From Ketobacter sp963922875 (GTDB lineage: Bacteria; Pseudomonadota; Gammaproteobacteria; Pseudomonadales; Ketobacteraceae), in assembly GCA_963922875.1 (NCBI GenBank), contig CAWUJH010000003.1, positions 62,001 to 126,000 of the forward strand: a DNA stretch of 64,000 nt, given 5' to 3'. Position numbers and translations under genes: made by a program. Below are positions 1 to 8,127 of the stretch, in pieces. The notes under the pieces were generated by a model that worked only from the letters and a program-made list of their open reading frames with translations, was not told the DNA's origin and did no database searches. Each line of letters begins with the position of its first letter. The first letter of the stretch is position 1.

Positions 1-1056
1 GAACTGCAGCCGGCACAGCCGATGCTTACAGTCCCCCCCTCTACAAGCGCTCTTGCCCGGTACTTTTACACCTTAATTCCGCAGTCCTGGCCCGCATTGG
101 TGAGTTACACTCGGTATCGTTTTGAATGTGCTTTGCGTTCCAGTGCCATTCTGGGATTTATTGGTTTACCTACTTTAGGTTTTCATCTCGAAACCGCCTT
201 TAAACAAGGGCAATACAGTGAAGCAGGCGCGCTTATGTGGGCATTTCTACTACTGATTGGCACTCTGCGTTTCTGGTTGCGGCCCTGGCTGATAGTGCCT
301 TATTTGCTTGTTTCCATTTCTGTACTGCCGGAGACCCTGGGCTTTAGCAATGGAGGTTCTTTATGGCGTTTTGTGAGTGAAGATATTTGGCCCGTGGCAT
401 TACGCGAAGGGGACTGGCCAGGTCTAGTTGCATGGAGCCGATTTATGTTCAGCGAGCAAATAGGTCCGGGAATAGTACAAACACTTTTGCTTACTCAAAT
501 TGCCCTGGTGCTTACGGGGGTGGTAGTACTGATGACTTATCCTTTCGCCACTCAGGTATTGGCTGGACCTTGGTTGCGTTGGCCGGGAAGATTTCTGTTG
601 TTGGTTCTGCGCTCCACTCCAGAGATGGTACTCGCTTTTGTGTTTTTACTATTGTTCGGCCCCTCAGGTTTGCCGGTGGTGTTGGCGCTGGCTTTACACA
701 ATGGCGGTTTAATTGCGTTTTTAGTGGCTAACGCCAGTGATGCGGAGTTCAAAAAACTAACGATAAGATCCGGCGATCCAGTGGGTATTAAGCGCTATGC
801 CTATATTGAAACGCCGCGTCGTTTCCCCGCCATGCTGGCGTTTCTGTTTTATCGCTGGGAAGTCATACTGCGGGAAAGTGCCATTATGGGGATCCTTGGG
901 GTTGCTACTTTGGGCTTTTATATCGACTCTGCCTTTGAAGAAATTCGCTATGACCGAGCCTTTATATTGATTGTGGTAACGGCGCTGTTAAATATTTTGG
1001 TGGATAGCTTGTCGCGACGACTGCGGTTATCCGCACAGTCGGCTAATGCAAACTGA
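1..1056 (+). CDS. PhnE-like ABC transporter permease, 5' end outside window
   Basis: Inner-membrane permease of the phosphonate/phosphite (PhnE/PtxC) class. The frame is open from base 1, so the gene starts before the window and the ATG at 22 is probably internal. The C-terminal PhnE-type segment (arginine-rich helix, then a hydrophobic run with GxxGxxTLGF) occurs twice: once with LRSSAILGFIGLPTLGF near codon 45, and again with LRESAIMGILGVATLGF near codon 300. That indicates a double-length permease made of two fused halves. At least seven hydrophobic segments are visible. The ATPase and binding protein would be expected upstream, outside the window. The substrate cannot be told from sequence. 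Confidence is high for a PhnE-type permease and low for phosphonate specificity. Confidence 0.8.
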   Translation, partial: ELQPAQPMLTVPPSTSALARYFYTLIPQSWPALVSYTRYRFECALRSSAILGFIGLPTLGFHLETAFKQGQYSEAGALMWAFLLLIGTLRFWLRPWLIVPYLLVSISVLPETLGFSNGGSLWRFVSEDIWPVALREGDWPGLVAWSRFMFSEQIGPGIVQTLLLTQIALVLTGVVVLMTYPFATQVLAGPWLRWPGRFLLLVLRSTPEMVLAFVFLLLFGPSGLPVVLALALHNGGLIAFLVANASDAEFKKLTIRSGDPVGIKRYAYIETPRRFPAMLAFLFYRWEVILRESAIMGILGVATLGFYIDSAFEEIRYDRAFILIVVTALLNILVDSLSRRLRLSAQSANAN

Positions 1057-1312
1057 GATCCCATTAGTGTGACTTTGTAATTATGTGTGAGTAGTGATTA
1101 ACTGGCCGTTGAATTGTAACTTTGCCGTCAGTGGCTTATAAATCTATAAATCATTGATTTTGTGGCATGTTTCTGCAAACTCCCCATTAAATACGCTTGT
1201 TTTTTGTACAAAAAACTTCACCGATCGACACAATAATTTGATTGAATAATGATCAGTCTCTGGCAATATTGGCGAACTCCAACAATAACAGCAGTTTCTG
1301 AGGTGAGAAATT

Positions 1313-1579
1313 ATGAAAAAGTTAGCCATTATCGCAAGTGTGATTTTTTCGCTGAATGCAGGTTCAGCTTTTGCAACGGGCTTTGGTGGACACCACGGTG
1401 GTGGTTTCTTGGGTGGTATTCTACAAAGCATCTTAGATTGTTTTGACAAAGATGATCAAGGTGGGCAACAGGGTGGAAACCACGCGGTTCCCGAAATCGA
1501 TGCAGCTGGTACTGCGTTAGCCATTGCTTTGCTTGGTGGTGTTGTTTCGATCGCTCGCGAGCGTCGCAAGAAGGCATAA
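1313..1579 (+). CDS. small exported VPEID-CTERM protein
   Basis: An 88-residue protein with a clear N-terminal signal peptide (ending near AFA, residue 22), a Gly/His-rich mature part (FGGHHGGGFLGG), and a C-terminal sorting signal. The signal is the motif VPEIDAAG, then a hydrophobic helix, then the basic end RERRKK. This matches the VPEID-CTERM family, which is processed by an exosortase (XrtD type) elsewhere in the genome. A strong Shine-Dalgarno (GAGGTGAG, about 1299) fixes the start. It is monocistronic and followed by a terminator. The mature function is unknown, perhaps a surface or matrix component. Confidence 0.8.
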   Translation: MKKLAIIASVIFSLNAGSAFATGFGGHHGGGFLGGILQSILDCFDKDDQGGQQGGNHAVPEIDAAGTALAIALLGGVVSIARERRKKA

Positions 1580-1606
1580 GTTCATAGATTTCTCAGCCTG
1601 TTTTCT

Positions 1607-1641
1607 AACCCCTGCTTTTCACAGCAGGGGTTTTTGTTTTT
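1607..1641 (+). terminator. rho-independent terminator
   Basis: The arm AACCCCTGCT (1607-1616) pairs perfectly with AGCAGGGGTT (1623-1632), followed by a T-rich tract. It closes the VPEID-CTERM gene. Confidence 0.9.
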
Positions 1642-1660
1642 AAGGTGGGGCCACTACCCG

Positions 1661-2251
1661 TTAAATCTTTGGGCTGGATTTAGAGGCGAACAAACCAGTC
1701 AAAAAAAACGAGCTGATAATAATGCAGCTAAACGAACTGATCCCGAATTTCAGGGAGAGAAAAACAGAGGTTAAACGACTTAATACCGAGCTGTGTTCTG
1801 GCATATTATAGAGCATCAGAAGAATAGCTGTATTTTCAAAATAGTCTGACAAAATAAACAGCACGGGCAGCGCGCTCAGCAAAATAAATTTGCGACTGCT
1901 AAGCCTGTGATTAAGAAAAAAATAACTAAAGGCACTGATAAAAAATAAGGCCCCAGTGAGTGGAACAAAGAAGTCTACCGCTAAAATAATATAGTAAAGT
2001 TGTCGGCCAAGTTCAGAGTAGCCGCTTAGAAGAGCATAGGTTTCATTGGTCGTAAGCCACAGCTTTTTGATGCTTAAAATGTTGGCATAACCAGCAAAAT
2101 CAACAATTCCATGGCCATCGTTTAGCTGCGCAAAAAGGGTTGCGCCGCTGTTGCCTATCACGAGAACCGCCAGCCAAATCATTAAGGACTTTCGTACCAT
2201 TAATTTAGAACCAAAAAAGTTGGTGATCTTCCACAATCGAGAATTAAACAT
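1661..2251 (-). CDS. hypothetical integral membrane protein
   Basis: A 196-residue protein with about five hydrophobic segments (around residues 20-40, 90-115, 120-140, 145-160 and 165-190). No family was recognised. Its ATG lies inside the last codons of the upstream oxidoreductase gene (8-base overlap), so the two are almost certainly one transcription unit and translationally coupled. This suggests the membrane protein works with the oxidoreductase, but no function can be assigned. Confidence 0.7.
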   Translation of the reverse strand: MFNSRLWKITNFFGSKLMVRKSLMIWLAVLVIGNSGATLFAQLNDGHGIVDFAGYANILSIKKLWLTTNETYALLSGYSELGRQLYYIILAVDFFVPLTGALFFISAFSYFFLNHRLSSRKFILLSALPVLFILSDYFENTAILLMLYNMPEHSSVLSRLTSVFLSLKFGISSFSCIIISSFFLTGLFASKSSPKI

Positions 2252-3308
2252 TTGTTATAAACCCCTCAACGCCATCAGCTTGTAATACAAAATCCGCAGC
2301 GAAGGCTTGCGCAGGAATCATTGCTCCTACTAAGTGACTATTAAGTACGTTTTCAACAGCCAACACCGCAACTTGAGCGGTAAAATCATAACCTTCCCCG
2401 GTAACTAGAGCAGCAGATAACGAATGTCCATCCGCTTGTTCGAGTCTAATATTAATTTTCGATTGTTTAATATTCCTATTTTTGTTTCGAACACGTTTTA
2501 GTGCATTGATTAGCGGCACCAATGGCTTTATGCAGGTTGCCACCACTTGGAGATTTATTTTTGCGCTTGTATCTAAGAATCTGTTGATTATTCTGGCCAA
2601 TGTATAGGGTATGTCCAATACAAGATAAAAAGAGATATTTGGGATGGCTGTCGCTTCGTAAGCCGCTTGCAGATCACCCATGGGCGCGGCGATTAGGGTA
2701 CCATGGTGGGCGTTGATTTGAGGTTTGATTCGCTCGTCTGGAGTTAATTGATATAGATGTCCCTGTTTAATAACCATCCCTAATTTCGAAAACTCCTTGA
2801 ATGAGGAGACCAAAGCGCCCGGACTGAGAATTGAAGTATTGAGATTTAGAGTAATCTCCGCGTTTGTCGCGGCGGGCATTTGCTGAAAGAGATAGTTCAT
2901 AAGGCATCCGCTGGCTACTGTACCAAAGCCAACACCGGTCATAATACACACCCTTGCGTGGCTTGCTGCCTGTTGGTAGCTGAGGGCATCCTTTATGCTG
3001 TCTATGTCATTGGCAAGATCCAGGTAATGGGTCTTGGTGGTTAATGCAGCGTTCACCAGAGGAGGGCGTGTTGTATCGAAAGGGTTAGCGACATTCACAA
3101 TGAGATCGTAATCCGACAATAGTGCCTGCAGTCCATTGTTATCGGCAAGATTCACTACCTCCCAGTGCAAACCATATTGAGTCGCGAGTATTTTCAGCTT
3201 TTTTTGAGACCGGCCTGCTAACGCTGGTTGGTGGCCACGTTTAACCGCTTGTTTAACAATTCGCATTCCGGTCTCTCCGGTGGCGCCGTAGATCAACCAT
3301 TTTTTCAT
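2244..3308 (-). CDS. saccharopine-dehydrogenase-like / NmrA-type NAD(P)-binding protein
   Basis: A 354-residue Rossmann-fold protein. Residues 1-15 carry the dinucleotide-binding loop (WLIYGATGETGMRI), followed by the conserved DLIVNVANPF region. This resembles the saccharopine dehydrogenase-like trans-acting enoyl reductase group rather than true lysine-pathway enzymes. It probably reduces or isomerises a small substrate in the cytoplasm; the substrate is unknown. It is transcribed divergently from a LysR regulator, with a palindromic operator between them, so it is the likely LysR target. It overlaps the downstream membrane-protein gene by 8 bases. Confidence 0.75.
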   Translation of the reverse strand: MKKWLIYGATGETGMRIVKQAVKRGHQPALAGRSQKKLKILATQYGLHWEVVNLADNNGLQALLSDYDLIVNVANPFDTTRPPLVNAALTTKTHYLDLANDIDSIKDALSYQQAASHARVCIMTGVGFGTVASGCLMNYLFQQMPAATNAEITLNLNTSILSPGALVSSFKEFSKLGMVIKQGHLYQLTPDERIKPQINAHHGTLIAAPMGDLQAAYEATAIPNISFYLVLDIPYTLARIINRFLDTSAKINLQVVATCIKPLVPLINALKRVRNKNRNIKQSKINIRLEQADGHSLSAALVTGEGYDFTAQVAVLAVENVLNSHLVGAMIPAQAFAADFVLQADGVEGFITNV

Positions 3309-3398
3309 TGTGTTAAACCGCCTTATCGCTTCCAGTGAGGTATTTAAACGCAGTTTAGGAATGTTGTTTGTTGAAAAAAAGTGATAACTTGGAAAGGT

Positions 3399-3421
3399 AT
3401 TGTTGAATAAATATCAACAAT
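3399..3421. promoter_or_regulatory. candidate LysR operator between divergent genes
   Basis: A perfect inverted repeat, ATTGTTGA - 7 bases - TCAACAAT, lies between the divergent oxidoreductase and LysR genes. Arm length, spacing and AT-rich centre fit a LysR-type binding site. Assignment to this LysR is inferred from position. Confidence 0.65.
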
Positions 3422-3454
3422 AATAGTCAGTTAAATGAGAGATGCTTGATTGCT

Positions 3455-4330
3455 ATGGACAAAATTGAAGAATATCAGATGGTTAGATGCATAGTGGATA
3501 CAGGCAGTCTTACCAATGCGGCCCACAAGCTTAAATTATCCCGCTCTGCAGTCAGTAAAAGGTTGAGCGCGCTCGAGGACAGGCTTGGTATTAAGTTAAT
3601 TGACCGCTCCACCAAATCACTTGCGGTCACTGAACGTGGTTTGCTTTTCTATGAGAAGGCGCGAGAGATTCTCGAATCGGTCTCGGAATTGGAAGATTTA
3701 CTATCAGCTGACAACGAACAAGCCGGGGGGCGTATTCATGTGTCGATGCCTAAGGCATTGGTACAAAGTCAATATATGAAGAAGGTGTCCTCGTTTTTTC
3801 GGCAATACCCGCAATTTAAACTGGATCTGACGATCTCTGATAAGCTCGATAACTTAATTGATCAACGGATCGATTTTGCTGTGCGCATTGGCACTTTGGA
3901 AGATTCACGCTTGCACGCAAAAAAAATTGGTCGTGCCAATTCGATCATCTGTGCTTCGCAATTGTATATAGAATCAGCCCCAACCATTAACTCTTTAGGT
4001 GATGTCGTTAATCACACTTTGTTGCTACCTTCATACATTAATTTGGCGAAGAACCCTTTATGGCAGTATTTTAAACAACTCGCCCACTTGGAAAAATCCC
4101 ATATGATTGACGATGCCAGCGCCATAATAGCCTTGGCTAAAAATGGCATGGGTATCGCGATTACTCTGGATGTTGCTGCAGAGGAGGCTATCAATAAAGG
4201 CGAGCTGGTTCAGCTTTTCCCAAGTCTGGTAATGAACACTACTGACATTTCTCTGGTGTATCTTTCTCAGCGTTATCTATCCAAAAGGTCGCTTCTGTTT
4301 AAGGAGTTTATGACTAATGATATTTTATGA
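3455..4330 (+). CDS. LysR-family transcriptional regulator
   Basis: About 291 residues with an N-terminal winged HTH (residues 1-60, including SLTNAAHKLKLSRSAVSKRL) and a C-terminal periplasmic-binding-like effector domain (about 90-290), of the small YhjC/DsdC-like type. The ATG at 3455 is preferred over the TTG at 3446 because MDKIEEYQ matches usual family starts. It is divergent from the saccharopine-dehydrogenase-like gene, which it probably controls through the palindrome at 3399-3421. The effector is unknown. Confidence 0.85.
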   Translation: MDKIEEYQMVRCIVDTGSLTNAAHKLKLSRSAVSKRLSALEDRLGIKLIDRSTKSLAVTERGLLFYEKAREILESVSELEDLLSADNEQAGGRIHVSMPKALVQSQYMKKVSSFFRQYPQFKLDLTISDKLDNLIDQRIDFAVRIGTLEDSRLHAKKIGRANSIICASQLYIESAPTINSLGDVVNHTLLLPSYINLAKNPLWQYFKQLAHLEKSHMIDDASAIIALAKNGMGIAITLDVAAEEAINKGELVQLFPSLVMNTTDISLVYLSQRYLSKRSLLFKEFMTNDIL

Positions 4331-4366
4331 ACCCTGTTGATACAGGGCAGACTCGGTTTTGAGGTT

Positions 4367-5215
4367 TCATTCGTTTGCGCCATCTGCTCTAACGGCTTCC
4401 CAGCCGATGATGGCGGTTTTTTTATCCGGTCCCCATCGATACCCACCAGTTTTGCCGCTGCGTTGAATGACTCGGTGGCATGGGATTAAAAATGCCACGG
4501 GATTGCTCCCGATCGCCGTGCCCACCGCTCGGGAGGCTGCAGGATTCCCTATTTTCCGGGCGATATCGCCATAAGTCGTTAGCGCACCCAGCGGAATTTT
4601 CAATAAGCTTTCCCATACTTTTAACTGGAAGGGAGTGCCTGCTAAGTGAAGTTTGATTTTATCCAGCTGCTGCCAGTCTGCCTGAAAAATAAAAAGGGCA
4701 TCTTGTTGGAATTTGTCCGTGATCTGATGATAATTTGCATTGGGAAATCGTGCTTTTAAATTAAATAATGCTTTGTTCTCATCCTCTTCGAAAAACATAT
4801 GACACACCCCTTTAGGTGTGGAAGCCACGATAATTTTGCCGAAGGGGCTCTCGGCAAAGCAATAATTTATGGCCAAGCCGACACCGCCATTTTTATACTC
4901 GCCAGGAGTCATACCATCGATAGAGACGAATAGATCGTGTAACCGACTAGATCCAGATAATCCGGTTTCAAGGGCTACATCCAGTAGTGGCATGGGATTT
5001 CTTAGCAATTTTTTGGCGTAGTCAAGACTGATATATTGCATGAATTTTTTTGGACTGACGCCAGCCCACTCACTGAATTTTCGTTGAAAATGGTAAGGGC
5101 TGACATTTACCGCCTCGGCGATTTCTTCCAATGACGGCTGCGCTTTAAAATTGTCATGAATAAAACGGATGGCTTTTTCAATACGTGCATAATCTCGTTG
5201 TTTTTGATTATCCAT
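4367..5215 (-). CDS. AraC-type HTH fused to O6-methylguanine-DNA methyltransferase
   Basis: A 282-residue protein. Residues 8-110 form an AraC-type double HTH (EAVNVSPYHFQRKFSEWAG), and residues about 125-275 form an Ogt/Ada methyltransferase with active-site PCHRV (Cys246) and the preceding SNPVAFLIPCHR region. It removes methyl groups from O6-methylguanine by suicide transfer to Cys246. Compared with E. coli Ada it lacks the N-terminal zinc-cysteine domain that senses methylphosphotriesters, so self-activation by that route is not expected. The domain order is common in proteobacterial Ada-like proteins. Confidence 0.9.
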   Translation of the reverse strand: MDNQKQRDYARIEKAIRFIHDNFKAQPSLEEIAEAVNVSPYHFQRKFSEWAGVSPKKFMQYISLDYAKKLLRNPMPLLDVALETGLSGSSRLHDLFVSIDGMTPGEYKNGGVGLAINYCFAESPFGKIIVASTPKGVCHMFFEEDENKALFNLKARFPNANYHQITDKFQQDALFIFQADWQQLDKIKLHLAGTPFQLKVWESLLKIPLGALTTYGDIARKIGNPAASRAVGTAIGSNPVAFLIPCHRVIQRSGKTGGYRWGPDKKTAIIGWEAVRADGANE

Positions 5216-5437
5216 AGTTCACCTGTGCAATTTCCCCTGGTCACGCCTTATGTTGAAGCCAATGTATGTTATTCTCTAGAAAATAGACAAATCAGTCTCC
5301 GAGCGTCAACAGCATAGAGCGGGTGGTCCTATAGGCTCGACCCGATTCTTGCTGAAATTTTTGGTGGCCTTGTTCGGGTGCCATACCGTTACAGCATTAT
5401 GAGTTTAATCTTTTTAAGTAGGGAGAGTTGGAAACTA

Positions 5438-5866
5438 ATGATAACAAAACTGGCGCTTGCCGATGAAGAGATAACAAGCTGTTTTGCCGTTATGGCTGAG
5501 CTTAGAACCCATCTGGAAGAAGCTACCTTCCTTGATACCGTTCGGGCGATGATGGACGAGGGTTATCAACTGGCTTATATCGAAGCGGATAATCAGCGCG
5601 TGGTCGCGGTGGCTGGGTTTAGAATTTACACCAATTTGTTTATGGGAAAACATCTATATGTGGATGATCTGGTAACGGCAGCCGATGTTCGGTCTCAGGG
5701 GTATGGAGAAAAGCTGATTCGGTGGCTGAGGTCTTATGCCAAAGCCGCCGATTGCAATGTGCTACATTTAGATTCGGGAACTCATCGAGGGCAGGCTCAT
5801 AAGTTTTATTTTCAGCAGGGCTTTGTGATTGCTAGCTATCATTTTAGTGAAAGCCTGGTGGATTAG
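5438..5866 (+). CDS. GNAT-family N-acetyltransferase
   Basis: About 142 residues with a GNAT fold: the acetyl-CoA pyrophosphate-binding loop is in VRSQGYGEKLIRWL (about residues 85-98), followed by the C-terminal HKFYFQQGF motif. The ATG at 5438 is chosen because a GGGAGAG Shine-Dalgarno lies just upstream and the N terminus then matches family length; in-frame ATGs at 5378 and 5399 would add a non-conserved tail. The substrate is unknown. The gene stands alone between opposing genes. Confidence 0.8.
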   Translation: MITKLALADEEITSCFAVMAELRTHLEEATFLDTVRAMMDEGYQLAYIEADNQRVVAVAGFRIYTNLFMGKHLYVDDLVTAADVRSQGYGEKLIRWLRSYAKAADCNVLHLDSGTHRGQAHKFYFQQGFVIASYHFSESLVD

Positions 5867-5922
5867 TGGCAGATCTTGATATAGGCCCCAGGGTGCCAGG
5901 CCTGTATCGATTTAACGACCGC

Positions 5923-6972
5923 TTAACTATTCTCCAACGTTGCCATGTCAATCACGAAACGATGAGCGACATCGCCTTTACTTAAGTGTTCATAGGCATC
6001 GTTGATCTGGTCCATTCGTATCATTTCACATTCAGGAAGAATGTTGTGCTCAGCGCAAAAGTCGAGAACTTCTTGGGTTTCTTTAATGCCACCAATTAAA
6101 GACCCGGCTACTCGGCGGCGCCCGAACACCAGTGGTACCGACATGAGGTCGCCCAGCGGACCAATCTGACCGACGATCACCAGAGATCCGTCGACATCCA
6201 GCAGCGGCAAGTACGGGGTCAAGTCATGCTTAACCGGGGCCGTGTCAATTATGAGGTCAAATGAACATTTGGCTTGGTTCATGGCTTCTTTGCTGGTGGA
6301 AACCAGAATGCCCTTGGCCCCAGCTTCCTTGGCTTTTGCTTCTTTCTGATTTGATCGACTTAGTACGGTGACTTCAGCGCCCATAGCCACTGCAATCTTC
6401 ACGGCCATATGACCCAATCCACCCAGACCGATAACGCCAACCCGGCTACCGGGGCCAACCTCCCAAGTCCGTAACGGTGAATAGGTAGTAATCCCAGCGC
6501 ATAAAATAGGCGCTGCTTTGGCGAGATCCAAACTATCGGGAACGTGCAGGACGAATTCCTCACGTACCACAATATACTTCGAGTAACCCCCTTGAGTGAC
6601 TTCACCTGAGATACGATCGGGTGAGCCGTAGGTGGCGGTCATTCCTTCACGACAATATTGTTCTTCGCCGTGGGAGCATTGATCGCACTGTTGGCAGCTG
6701 TCCACCATGCAGCCGACGGCGACGTTTTCTCCTTTTTTGAACGTCTTAACTTCAGGCCCCACATCCAATACCCGACCAACAATTTCGTGGCCTGGGATAA
6801 GAGGGTAGGGTTGTGGTCCCCAATCGCCTTTCACCGTATGTAAATCAGAATGGCAAACACCGGAATACAGAATCTCGATGGCAACGTCATTGTCGCGTAA
6901 GTCTCTGCGGGTAAAGCTATAGGGAACCAGGTCAGAATCTGTTGAATGAGCAGCATAGCCGATGGTTTTCAT
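5923..6972 (-). CDS. zinc-dependent NAD(P)-dependent alcohol dehydrogenase (YahK/CAD-like)
   Basis: A 349-residue medium-chain dehydrogenase. It has the catalytic zinc site (GVCHSDLHTVKGDW and GHEIVGRV), the structural zinc loop with four Cys (CQQCDQCSHGEEQYC), and the Rossmann motif GLGGLGHMAVK. The closest familiar type is the NADPH-dependent aldehyde reductase/cinnamyl-alcohol-dehydrogenase-like group (YahK). It probably reduces aldehydes in the cytoplasm. It is a single gene; the next gene upstream on the same strand is a LuxR regulator, with a 220-bp gap. Confidence 0.9.
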   Translation of the reverse strand: MKTIGYAAHSTDSDLVPYSFTRRDLRDNDVAIEILYSGVCHSDLHTVKGDWGPQPYPLIPGHEIVGRVLDVGPEVKTFKKGENVAVGCMVDSCQQCDQCSHGEEQYCREGMTATYGSPDRISGEVTQGGYSKYIVVREEFVLHVPDSLDLAKAAPILCAGITTYSPLRTWEVGPGSRVGVIGLGGLGHMAVKIAVAMGAEVTVLSRSNQKEAKAKEAGAKGILVSTSKEAMNQAKCSFDLIIDTAPVKHDLTPYLPLLDVDGSLVIVGQIGPLGDLMSVPLVFGRRRVAGSLIGGIKETQEVLDFCAEHNILPECEMIRMDQINDAYEHLSKGDVAHRFVIDMATLENS

Positions 6973-7193
6973 GATTAATCCTTATCTGATAAATTTCGGG
7001 GGCTTAAGTGTGACACCCTTGTCCGGTTAAAGTTGCCTTCGAAATAACAATAGCCCGAAGCACCTGCTGAAGGTGCGCTTTTAAAAATTAAGTATCAAAT
7101 GACTGAGTCTTTCCTTGGCAAAGCTTGTCCTTGGTTTATCTAGTTGCTTACAGATCATAAGGCTGATATTTCACAGAAACCTATAACAGAAAC

Positions 7194-7916
7194 CTATAGT
7201 TGAATGGCACCAAGGTGAATGCTTTTGACTACGGCTCCAATCATAGTGTGGACGTTCAATTTGCGAAAAATGTTTCGAGTATGATAGTCCACTGTATGGG
7301 AGGATATATTGAGAATTTTAGCGACGTCTTCCCTGGATTTTCCGGTGGCTGAGTGCAGTAAAATGTCCTTTTCTCGCGGTGTCAACAGGATGGTTACAGT
7401 CAGTGGATTTTTTTCCATCAGGCGCCAGAAACACAGATAAAATTGCTGTGACAGTAGGTTGGCGACTGGAGTGAATTGCTGCGAGGGATAAATGTCTTTC
7501 ATGCTGCTGGCCGCGCCTATACCGGCGAGTGCGCCACCAGCTCCTCTGAGTGGCACGCCAATACCGTTGTGGAGGCCAATATCACTGGCCTCATCAAACA
7601 TACGCTGTTGTTTTTTGCTGAGCTTAGTGGCAGCGATCACCTGATCCCAGCTAAAGGCTTCTATTCCCACCATGGCTTGATGTCTGATCGGGTCTACTGT
7701 GTCGTAACCCTTCTCAAGGTAGTGAGCAACCCAGTCCGCTGGGTAATTCTTAAGCACCCCATGCTCGGCTTCTTTTTGGAGGGTGGGATGTTCGTTAAAC
7801 AGGGCAAACAAAACTCTGTCGTAGCCGTACTGCTCCATGGTATCAGCGTAAAGCGAGAATAGGGCATTCACGTCCTTTGCTGCTCTTGATTGTTCTATAA
7901 AGTCTTCAACGCGCAT
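7194..7916 (-). CDS. LuxR-family regulator with autoinducer-binding domain (LuxR solo)
   Basis: A 240-residue protein with an N-terminal autoinducer-binding domain (about 15-160) and a C-terminal LuxR HTH (about 172-236, LTPREKDILLHSATGKSRED). The region around residues 60-90 keeps the W, Y, D-P and W residues that line the acyl-homoserine-lactone pocket in this family. No luxI-type synthase is present in the window, so it is likely a solo responding to self or foreign signals. The target is not evident. Confidence 0.88.
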   Translation of the reverse strand: MRVEDFIEQSRAAKDVNALFSLYADTMEQYGYDRVLFALFNEHPTLQKEAEHGVLKNYPADWVAHYLEKGYDTVDPIRHQAMVGIEAFSWDQVIAATKLSKKQQRMFDEASDIGLHNGIGVPLRGAGGALAGIGAASSMKDIYPSQQFTPVANLLSQQFYLCFWRLMEKNPLTVTILLTPREKDILLHSATGKSREDVAKILNISSHTVDYHTRNIFRKLNVHTMIGAVVKSIHLGAIQL

Positions 7917-8127
7917 AACGAAAGTTTATGACCGATGAGTGGGTTAACATTCTTGGTAAGAATTCCATGTTTCACAGGGTAAATACTACGTGATCCCGTA
8001 GTTAAATTCACGCCTAGGTTTATTTATAGTCGGGTTGTTATCACGGGATGGGCGCTGCCTTCTGTTATACGACCTCTTTGGGACTTATGGATAAAGCCCT
8101 TAGAGGACCTCTCTCTTTACAGCATAA